This document shows positions 35,011 to 40,409 of a DNA stretch of 64,000 nt, piece by piece. Origin of the DNA: Deltaproteobacteria bacterium (GTDB lineage: Bacteria; Desulfobacterota; Desulfobacteria; Desulfobacterales; UBA5852); contig JAHLLS010000006.1 in NCBI GenBank assembly GCA_020444045.1, positions 163,215 through 227,214 on the forward strand, given 5' to 3'. A program made the position numbers and the translations under genes. Each line of letters begins with the position of its first letter. Positions within the stretch are counted from its first letter, which is position 1. The notes beneath the pieces were generated by a model. That model did not search any database, was not told the DNA's origin, and was given only the letters and a program-made list of their open reading frames with translations.

Positions 35011-35637
35011 ATGCCGTGTTCCCCCGGCAACAACTCCCCAGATATTCCATCCCAGTGCATCGTTCTTATGTTGACCGATAGGACCGGATCAGAACAACTG
35101 GAGGCTGTCAGGAACGCCTTCAAGAAACGTCGGTGTCTTATACCCGCAGATGGGTTTTACGAGTGGAAAGGCAAAGCCGGGCAAAAGCAACCGATGTTCA
35201 TCACGCTGCCAGGTGAGAAGCAGTTCGGCTTTGCGGGACTATGGGAGGTCTGGGACGATAAAGGCAAGGCGGATGAACCGCTCTATACCTGCACGATCAT
35301 CACAACCGATGCCAGTCCATCGATCCAGGACATCCATAACCGGATGCCGGTGATCCTGGAGCCGGAGGCATTTGAGAAATGGATCGATGAGGAAACACCG
35401 AATGAGGCGCTGAAAGAGATCCTCCGGTCTCAGTTCCACAAGGACTTCACCTCTCGCCCGGTATCCAAAGCTGTGAACTCCGCTCAGAACAACTCAGCAG
35501 ATCTGATCAAGAAAACAAAGACTACCGTGGGGCAAGTGGCACCGTGGGGTACCACCCCTCTGGAGCATTGGGACTCCTGCATCATACCTGATCTGCACAC
35601 GGATTTTTCAGCGATTCTCAGAGTGCGCGTGCTGTAA
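35011..35637 (+). pseudogene. Truncated SRAP-domain (YedK/HMCES-like) gene
   Basis: The C-terminal part of a SRAP domain is clear (EAVRNAFKKRRCLIPADGFYEWK, FAGLWEVWDD, CTIITTDASPSIQDIHNRMPVIL). Intact SRAP proteins begin MCGRF, with the Cys2 that crosslinks to abasic sites in DNA. Here the N-terminal ~80 residues are missing and replaced by an unrelated stretch, so the active Cys is absent. It is probably a broken gene. The remaining frame is open to 35637 and might still be translated. Confidence 0.7.
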
Positions 35638-35658
35638 ATGGAAGTCTTGCGATGTTGC

Positions 35659-35784
35659 TCAGAAGATCAGGGGAATGAGCATCAACAGTACAAGGATTAT
35701 ATCCCATAATACTGTGCTGAAAACGCATTGAACCGAGAACTGTTGGTCTGATTGAAGCGTCGTATTAGCATAAGCAGTTTTCAT
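35659..35784 (-). CDS. Small single-span membrane protein (41 aa)
   Basis: From the ATG at 35784 (longer frame opens at 35862). GGGGG lies about 10 nt upstream. Residues ~18-41 are hydrophobic (FSTVLWDIILVLLMLIPLIF) and end the protein. The N-terminal half is polar (KTAYANTTLQSDQQFSVQC). It follows the 26-aa ORF and the DUF6794-like gene on the same strand. Function unknown. Confidence 0.45.
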   Translation of the reverse strand: MKTAYANTTLQSDQQFSVQCVFSTVLWDIILVLLMLIPLIF

Positions 35785-35845
35785 CAACCAGACCCCCTTT
35801 CCAGCCCACCGCCTGTCTGTAGGCTCGTCAATCATAAGGTTAGGT

Positions 35846-35872
35846 GGGGCAAGACCCCGCATGTCTTGCCCC
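35846..35872. other. 10-bp hairpin in the leader of the 41-aa gene
   Basis: GGGGCAAGAC and GTCTTGCCCC form a perfect stem with a 7-nt loop, about 60 bp upstream of the small membrane gene. No T-tract on either side. It may be an mRNA leader structure. Confidence 0.4.
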
Positions 35873-35947
35873 GGAGGCTAAGGAGGGTGAAAGGAGACTT
35901 TAGACGGCAATCAAGGGATCGTGAACCATCATAAGTGGTCAGGGTCG

Positions 35948-36028
35948 TCAGGCAACGTGAGAGTGTATTCGACCCCTGATTGCCACTTGATAGTAAAGAG
36001 AAGCAATCACTGTGCCAGTGATACTCAT
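35948..36028 (-). CDS. Very small ORF (26 aa), possible peptide
   Basis: CAGGAAATCCAGT leads into ATG with good spacing. The peptide opens MSITGTVIASLYYQVAI and ends in a basic segment (RGRIHSHVA). The pattern, a short hydrophobic stretch with YY, resembles the B peptides (IGTxLTIAILGYY) but there is no alignment beyond that. Downstream of the DUF6794-like gene on the same strand. Low to moderate confidence. Confidence 0.4.
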   Translation of the reverse strand: MSITGTVIASLYYQVAIRGRIHSHVA

Positions 36029-36139
36029 ACTGGATTTCCTGCAGAATAACAGTGAGATGAAAATTTAGGAAGTAAATGACCTGTGTGCGATTGACACGAT
36101 TTGTCAGTAGAAGTGCCGCATATTGTCAAACCGGCATTC

Positions 36140-36162
36140 AAAAGGCGGGGCTACGCCCCGCC
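36140..36162 (-). terminator. Intrinsic terminator of the DUF6794-like gene
   Basis: GGCGGGGC-TAC-GCCCCGCC (36144-36162) is followed on the minus strand by TTTT. It lies 54 bp beyond the stop at 36216. Confidence 0.65.
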
Positions 36163-36215
36163 AGCTGAGGTGGGTTGCTGTGCGGTCACAGGTCCAGATA
36201 CTTCAATGCCACTCT

Positions 36216-36641
36216 TCATGATATTTCGGGTGCGATTAGCCTAACGGCACGTGCTGTCATTAGATCATTGGGTAAGGCTGTTGTAGTGAGGATTAGGGAG
36301 ATCAGAAGAAGTAAGATAGGGACTGCAAACCGTCGTATAACACTATCCAGAAAGGGTTTCATAACCACCTCCTTGAGGCTCTCAGAGCCTCCATATGGAG
36401 CTTTCTTTACCTCCTCATATCGTCGCAGCTTGTGGCTCTTTTCAAGCTCCAGAGCCAATCTGGCGATGATGATAGCCGAGGCTTCATCCTCGTGCAAGAT
36501 CTTACGACGAGCCTCTTTTGTACACGACCACATAAGCTCATCGTTGCCTGACCAGAGTCCGAGGCTGTTACGGATGAAATTACCAATGCTGAGGTTGAGA
36601 TCAGCCACCTCTGAGCCGTCTCTCATCCATTCCCACACCAT
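36216..36641 (-). CDS. DUF6794-like protein with C-terminal membrane segment
   Basis: 141 aa; an ATG at 36626 is an alternative start. Residues ~14-70 (LNLSIGNFIRNSLGLWSGND, then EDEASAIIIARLALELE) match the look of DUF6794 proteins (IRN..GLW..N..L, then D-x-AS-x-II). The C-terminal end has a hydrophobic segment (FAVPILLLLISLILTT) and a short tail, so it may be membrane-anchored. It precedes two tiny ORFs on the same strand. Function of the family is unknown; family assignment is by eye. Confidence 0.55.
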   Translation of the reverse strand: MVWEWMRDGSEVADLNLSIGNFIRNSLGLWSGNDELMWSCTKEARRKILHEDEASAIIIARLALELEKSHKLRRYEEVKKAPYGGSESLKEVVMKPFLDSVIRRFAVPILLLLISLILTTTALPNDLMTARAVRLIAPEIS

Positions 36642-36701
36642 CCCACCCGGCGCCTACCGGCGCCGCCTCAATACCCTCACCTCCTGTTTCAGCAAACGCC
36701 A

Positions 36702-36827
36702 TATAAATAGTTTTAACCTATCGTTAAGCAATTGTTCCTCTCGTGTTGCCAGATCTCATTCCGTGGCTAACTTGTTAGGTAAGAAAGACAGCAACCTACG
36801 ACCAAGCAAACTACGAGGAGACACACC
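36702..36827 (+). promoter_or_regulatory. Conserved leader and promoter of peptide operon 2
   Basis: TATAAA (36702-36707), AATAGTTTTAACCTAT, then CTCTCGTGTTGCCAGATCTC and TGGCTAACTTGTT, in the same order and spacing as the leader of operon 1. A GTG-started 22-codon ORF in the leader ends in ATGA, overlapping the peptide A2 start, so coupling is possible in this copy only. Confidence 0.6.
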
Positions 36828-36962
36828 ATGAAAAATACAAGAGTTGATGACTACACCAAAGACGACAACGACGGACACATAGATACCCGTGAAGCGAACC
36901 ACAAATGCGACAACCCTGATCCACATCTGGGATGCGATATGGGAATCGACGTAGCAGGATAA
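36828..36962 (+). CDS. Acidic Cys-containing peptide A2, operon 2 (44 aa)
   Basis: GAGGAG lies 8 nt upstream. It contains DDYTKDDNDGHIDTRE, C27, LGCD and GIDVAG, matching peptide A of operon 1 nearly residue for residue with mostly conservative changes. KDDNDGHIDTRE fits an EF-hand loop at positions 3, 5, 6, 8 and 12, with Lys at position 1. It is followed by a second paralogue (A3) 63 bp downstream. Confidence 0.75.
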   Translation: MKNTRVDDYTKDDNDGHIDTREANHKCDNPDPHLGCDMGIDVAG

Positions 36963-37025
36963 GCAGTGAGGCAGAGCTTCAATACAATGGCAACCCATTT
37001 AGAAAATATTTAAAGGAGAGACACA

Positions 37026-37160
37026 ATGGCTGATGAAAAAGTGCACGACTATACCAAAGATGATGATGAAGGACACGTTGATACAAGAGAAGCCAACAAG
37101 CAGTGTGAGAAACCTGATCCCAATTTGGGATGTGATCCGGGAATCGATGTTGCGGGATAA
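37026..37160 (+). CDS. Acidic Cys-containing peptide A3, operon 2 (44 aa)
   Basis: AAAGGAG precedes the ATG. Motifs are HDYTKDDDEGHVDTREAN, C27, CEKPDP, LGCDPGIDVAG. It is the most divergent at its N-terminus (MADEKV). It was probably made by tandem duplication of A2; operon 1 lacks this second copy. The preserved frame, length and both Cys argue for selection on the peptide. Confidence 0.75.
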   Translation: MADEKVHDYTKDDDEGHVDTREANKQCEKPDPNLGCDPGIDVAG

Positions 37161-37178
37161 ACCACCGGGAGGTGTACA

Positions 37179-37265
37179 ATGATAGGAACAGCACTAACAA
37201 TTGCGATTCTGGGATACTACATAAACAGCTGTGCAGCAAACAAGAATGCAACCTGCAAAGTCTAA
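37179..37265 (+). CDS. Hydrophobic peptide B2, operon 2 (28 aa)
   Basis: GGGAGGTG lies just before ATG. It reads MIGTALTIAILGYYINSC, then a short tail ending ATCKV, with two Cys as in B1. It is 18 bp after A3. The stop is followed directly by the shared 3'-UTR element. One membrane helix is predicted. Confidence 0.72.
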   Translation: MIGTALTIAILGYYINSCAANKNATCKV

Positions 37266-37394
37266 GATAACGGCAGAGCTTCAATACCAAAGGCAACAGA
37301 TACCATACCCAACTGAACTGACCTAAACTGCCTATAGAGTGAATCCTGAAATGGATCGAAAGCGGCAGAGCCTCTTTGAGGCTCTGCCTTTTTT
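37266..37394 (+). terminator. 3'-UTR repeat element, copy 3, with terminator of peptide operon 2
   Basis: Same layout as copy 2: ACGGCAGAGCTTCAATACC, AAAGGCAACAGATACCATAC, CCAACTGAACTGACCT, a variable ~35 bp, then the perfect 11-bp hairpin GGCAGAGCCTC / GAGGCTCTGCC (37364-37388) followed by TTTTTT. It terminates peptide operon 2. It also separates it from the convergent SKAL-IDP gene. Confidence 0.8.
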
Positions 37395-37460
37395 GTGCCT
37401 TGGATTTGGTGAGGTGGAGCGGTAACGGGGGCGGAGCCCTCGGCGGACAAAAGGTCTATC

Positions 37461-37670
37461 TCAAGTACATTTCAGCCACATGTCCAAGTGCACAGCTCCT
37501 TTCTTTGCCATACCAAGAGTGTTGTTCGGACCGAACTGGTCAATCCACCCAAGAATCATATCCCTGATCGTATCGTATGCAGCTGTCCCCAGCACCAAAG
37601 CGTGGGAGGGGTCAATAAATGCCATGGCTTTTTTAAAGGTTTCATCTTCTTTTGGTTGTTCCGGTATCAT
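37461..37670 (-). CDS. Small protein of the 'SKAL-IDP' family, copy 3
   Basis: 69 aa with core DETFKKAMAFIDPSHALVLG, then MILGWIDQFGPNNTLGMAKK and VHLDMW. It aligns over its whole length with copy 2 (29067-29282). It converges on peptide operon 2, so the family and the peptide operons share neighbourhoods. No clear ribosome site. Function unknown. Confidence 0.6.
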   Translation of the reverse strand: MIPEQPKEDETFKKAMAFIDPSHALVLGTAAYDTIRDMILGWIDQFGPNNTLGMAKKGAVHLDMWLKCT

Positions 37671-37703
37671 TGTCGTAGATTTCTCTGTGGATTTGAATCC
37701 GCC

Positions 37704-37829
37704 ATGCGCTCTGAGAAAAAACGTTTTGAAAGGTGGTTAGCGGAAGGGAAATACTATGAATATTTTAAGGCGGCACTAAAAAATGTCAAGCACAACTGCC
37801 GGGGAATGTTAATGGGCGGGATCAAGTAA
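37704..37829 (+). CDS. Small basic ORF (41 aa)
   Basis: Reads MRSEKKRFERWLAEGKYYEY, then FKAALKNVKHNC and ends MGGIK. It has no good ribosome site. The DNA at its 3' end (ATGGGCGGGATCA and onward) recurs on the minus strand at 28.69 kb with a decayed frame, showing that a copy of this gene once lay next to repeat copy 1. It starts 33 bp from the divergent SKAL-IDP copy 3. Function unknown. Confidence 0.4.
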   Translation: MRSEKKRFERWLAEGKYYEYFKAALKNVKHNCRGMLMGGIK

Positions 37830-37862
37830 GAGAGGTGCCGATACCGGGGGCGAAGCCCCCGG
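37807..37862 (+). repeat. 3'-UTR repeat element, copy 4 (partial), with hairpin
   Basis: The segment ATGGGCGGGATCA through AGAGAGGTGCCGATACC matches repeat copy 1 on the other strand, then departs into a perfect hairpin CCGGGGGC-GAA-GCCCCCGG (37844-37862) without a T-tract. It appears to be a recombinant or variant end of the same element. Confidence 0.55.
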
Positions 37863-37896
37863 CTGGTTGGGGTGTGGTAATCCCTTGTATCGTAGG

Positions 37897-38052
37897 TCAG
37901 GAGTGGTATACTTCCTCAACCCAATCTCTAAACCACTTGGGTTTTTGATACAGAACATGGATCAGGACCAGAGCTGTGATCGGAATCGGAATAATCGTGT
38001 CAAAAACTGCCAAAACGATGATATAAATCAGAATCTGGGTTTTCGTGGACAT
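37897..38052 (-). CDS. Small single-span membrane protein (51 aa)
   Basis: GGGGGG lies 6 nt before ATG. Residues 5-35 are a membrane span (TQILIYIIVLAVFDTIIPIP, then ITALVLIHVLY) and the tail is amphipathic (QKPKWFRDWVEEVY). The sequence looks well-formed and conserved-type: small proteins with this LAVFDTIIPIP pattern occur in related bacteria as far as I recall. Function unknown. Confidence 0.65.
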   Translation of the reverse strand: MSTKTQILIYIIVLAVFDTIIPIPITALVLIHVLYQKPKWFRDWVEEVYHS

Positions 38053-38068
38053 ACAGCCCCCCATCAAA

Positions 38069-38173
38069 TTATAAACCAGTACCTAAATCGTATTGTATAA
38101 TCTGACCCCGGCGCAATGCGCCGGGCGGATCGGTAAGCCTCAAGGCTTCGGATATGGTGTCATTCGGGTTCAT
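38069..38173 (-). pseudogene. N-terminal remnant of the 'SKAL-IDP' family
   Basis: 34 codons starting at an ATG that overlaps the integrase-stump stop (TGATG). It opens NDTISEALRLTDPPGALRRG, matching the first ~20 core residues of the family, then leaves the alignment (QIIQYDLGTGL) and stops. It is most likely a truncated fourth copy. Confidence 0.5.
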
Positions 38174-38340
38174 CAGTCCTTTGGCACCCACTTGGATGCG
38201 GTCAGGTGCCCCGTTCGCAGGGAATAGCGCAACTCCCTTTTCCCGACAATGGGCTGCAGATCCTTTGGAACGATCATCCGGAAACAATATGAGTGCGGAT
38301 TGCGGATTAGATGGGATGGGAATCGTTTAACATTTTGCAT
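38173..38340 (-). pseudogene. Tyrosine recombinase (integrase) N-terminal stump
   Basis: 55 codons. The sequence HLIRNPHSYCFRMIVPKDLQ and GKRELRYSLRTGHL is typical of the N-terminal domain of phage-type integrases, which continue for ~350 residues. Here it ends in a few unrelated residues and TGA, so the catalytic domain is missing. Its place, right next to the 3' end of tRNA-Phe and reading away from it, is the classic position of the integrase of an integrated element. Confidence 0.75.
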
Positions 38341-38403
38341 ACGAAAACTCCAATCTGCTGAAATGTGTAAGGATTTTGTGTAACAGATGGAGTCGAGGCT
38401 TAG

Positions 38404-38436
38404 AAAAAAAGGAACCCGCTGCCGAAACAGCGGGTT
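38404..38436 (-). terminator. Intrinsic terminator of tRNA-Phe
   Basis: AACCCGCTG / CAGCGGGTT (38413-38436) with a 6-nt loop, followed on the minus strand by CCTTTTTTTC. It lies 10 bp beyond the tRNA 3' end. Confidence 0.8.
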
Positions 38437-38445
38437 ATCTATAAA

Positions 38446-38521
38446 TGGTGCCGAGGGACAGATTTGAACTGCCGACACGGGGATTTTCAGTCCCCTGCTC
38501 TACCGCCTGAGCTACCTCGGC
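38446..38521 (-). tRNA. tRNA-Phe (anticodon GAA)
   Basis: 76 nt cloverleaf on the minus strand: acceptor GCCGAGG/CCTCGGC, discriminator A and encoded CCA, D-arm AGCTC...GAGC, anticodon stem GGGGA/TCCCC with loop CTGAAAA (anticodon GAA at 38488-38486), and T-arm loop TTCAAAT. No intron and no missing pairs were seen. It abuts an integrase remnant, so it has served as an integration site. Confidence 0.95.
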
Positions 38522-38624
38522 AAACTGCCGTTATAATGTTTTCAACGAGATCTAAACGGCCTGTGGCGGGTCCGCTGAAAACGGAATCGCTTATCGCACA
38601 GCCCCACTGATCTGTCAAGCAATT

Positions 38625-39419
38625 TTAGGGCGTGAGGGATTCGTCACCACCGCTTGAAACCGGGGATCGAGGCGGTGCTGTGCGCAGGTCACCATACAAA
38701 TGCTGCGCGAGCGTACAGGCCGCAATCGTAGCTGTTTCGGCCCTTAGAATGCGAGGGCCAAGGGTTGCCAACCGGAACCCGGCCTGCTCGGCGGCCGCAG
38801 CTTCTTCGCTGGAAAAGCCCCCCTCGGGACCCACGATCACGAGAATCCGCCGGGGGCCGCCTGGATCACCGTCCGCAATCATCGGCAAGGCGTGGCGGGC
38901 CCCCTCCCAGAACATGATACGCGTGTCAAAAAGGAGGGCTTCCCGTAACACATCGTCGAGTCGGCCCACCGGCGATAATTCCGGAATCCGTCCCCGACGG
39001 CATTGCTTGACGGCTTCCCGGGCAATGCGCGCCCAGCGGGCCGCGCGCGATACCTGACGGCGTTCATCCGGCTGGGGTACCGAACGTTCGGAAATGAACG
39101 GCAGCCACCGGGTCATGCCCAGCTCCGTCAGCTGGCGCAGCAGGAGATCCATCTTCTGATCCTTCAGCAGTGCCTGGGCCACCACGAGTTCACCCGACGG
39201 TTCGCGTTGTGAGGGAAACCGGCGCAACACCTCCAGCACCACCTGATCGCGGGTAAGCGTCCGAATGCGGGCCTCGCCCTGCATGCCGCAACCGTCGGAA
39301 AGGCCGACCGTCATCCCCGGCTTCAGGCGTAAAACTTTTCCCATGTGACGGGCTTCATAGCCATCAATGGTGACAGTCGACTGCTTCAAGTCATCCGGCT
39401 CGATAAAAAAATAGCGCAT
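38625..39419 (-). CDS. rsmE: 16S rRNA (uracil1498-N3)-methyltransferase RsmE
   Basis: 264 aa from the ATG at 39419, giving the usual opening MRYFFIEP; an ATG 6 nt upstream is the alternative. It has an N-terminal PUA-like part (HMGKVLRLKPGMTVGLSDG) and a SPOUT-fold methylase with the RsmE knot motifs IVGPEGGFSSEE and LGPRILRAETA. It methylates U1498 of 16S rRNA using SAM. It faces the tRNA-Phe gene on the same strand and is divergent from the following acidic protein gene. Confidence 0.93.
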   Translation of the reverse strand: MRYFFIEPDDLKQSTVTIDGYEARHMGKVLRLKPGMTVGLSDGCGMQGEARIRTLTRDQVVLEVLRRFPSQREPSGELVVAQALLKDQKMDLLLRQLTELGMTRWLPFISERSVPQPDERRQVSRAARWARIAREAVKQCRRGRIPELSPVGRLDDVLREALLFDTRIMFWEGARHALPMIADGDPGGPRRILVIVGPEGGFSSEEAAAAEQAGFRLATLGPRILRAETATIAACTLAQHLYGDLRTAPPRSPVSSGGDESLTP

Positions 39420-39583
39420 GGACACTCATTAGAATGGTCTCGCCCCGCTGTAAATGCTTTTTTGACGCCACTTGCGACAACGCCCCGTTCTTGACACTCT
39501 GCGCCTCCCTGTGATAACTTTCCTTCAATTTATTTTGGCAGACAGGCACGCAAAAAATTGATTCCATCATGTAAGAGGGTTCC

Positions 39584-40318
39584 ATGACCGACCAACACCC
39601 CCCGCATGCCCCATCGGAGCCGGACAATAACGACGCGATCATCGAATTTACGGATGTCGTGGCCATGCCGGAAACGACCGACGATGATATCATCGAACTG
39701 ACGGATGTTGTCGGCCGTGACGCCGGTGATGATGACCGCGTGATCGAGCTCACCGATGTCGTGTCACCGGCGCCCTCCGAAGAGCCTATTATCGAATTGA
39801 CCGAGGTGGTTTCCTCGGCTGATAGCGACGTCGAAGACGCGGTGGCGGAAACAGGATGGGAAGAACCCGAAGAAGTGCCTGCGGCTGGCAGCGCCGAGGA
39901 ATCGACCAGTGGGGAACTTGCGTTTGCCGAGATGGAGCTTGACATCGAGGACCGCACGGATGACGAACTCTTCGATTCGATGGGGATGAACCTGGAGGCA
40001 GATCTACTCCCTTCCAGCGAAGAGAGCAGTGAGCTGGATTTTAATCTGAGCACCCAGGAGCTTTCCGACGCCATCGACCTGTTGGACGCTAAACTGGCCG
40101 AAGAGCCGCCCAAACCACCCGCCGTCGAAGACGCGGACATTCAACCTGCGGCCATGTTTGGGCAAGATCAGTTGGAAGCCGCGCTCGAAAGCGTCATCAA
40201 AAAAATGGTCGGAGAAAAAATCGATCATCTGCTGAACGATGCCATCGAGAAATCGGTATCCGCCGAAATCGCACGCCTCAAGGAACAATTGCTCGGAGAC
40301 CATCCGGAAAAACTTTAA
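39584..40318 (+). CDS. Acidic protein with tandem I-I-E-L-T-D-V-V repeats
   Basis: 244 aa. Four imperfect ~20-residue repeats in the first 85 residues carry IIEFTDVV, IIELTDVV, VIELTDVV and IIELTEVV. They are followed by a very acidic region and a C-terminal coiled coil (LEAALESVIKKMVGEKIDHL onward). The motifs may be short linear docking sites; such proteins occur next to valS in related deltaproteobacteria as far as I recall. No signal peptide. A terminator hairpin follows at 40361-40386. Confidence 0.75.
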   Translation: MTDQHPPHAPSEPDNNDAIIEFTDVVAMPETTDDDIIELTDVVGRDAGDDDRVIELTDVVSPAPSEEPIIELTEVVSSADSDVEDAVAETGWEEPEEVPAAGSAEESTSGELAFAEMELDIEDRTDDELFDSMGMNLEADLLPSSEESSELDFNLSTQELSDAIDLLDAKLAEEPPKPPAVEDADIQPAAMFGQDQLEAALESVIKKMVGEKIDHLLNDAIEKSVSAEIARLKEQLLGDHPEKL

Positions 40319-40360
40319 TTATCAAGCTCTGCGGACTTACGGTCAGCGAATGGAGACAGT

Positions 40361-40386
40361 GGGGATTATTTTATAATCCCCTTTTT
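40361..40386 (+). terminator. Intrinsic terminator between the acidic protein gene and valS
   Basis: GGGGATTAT / ATAATCCCC with a TTT loop, followed by TTTTT. It ends 23 bp before the valS ATG, so valS must either be read through or have a promoter within this spacer. Confidence 0.75.
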
Positions 40387-40409
40387 CAATTTAAGAAGGA
40401 GTCGGTTGC

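Noticed and set aside
34170..37862. Integron-type gene cassettes with attC sites
   Set aside because: The repeated 3' elements end in symmetric hairpins with T-tracts (terminators) and lack attC R'/R'' core sites; no integron integrase is present.
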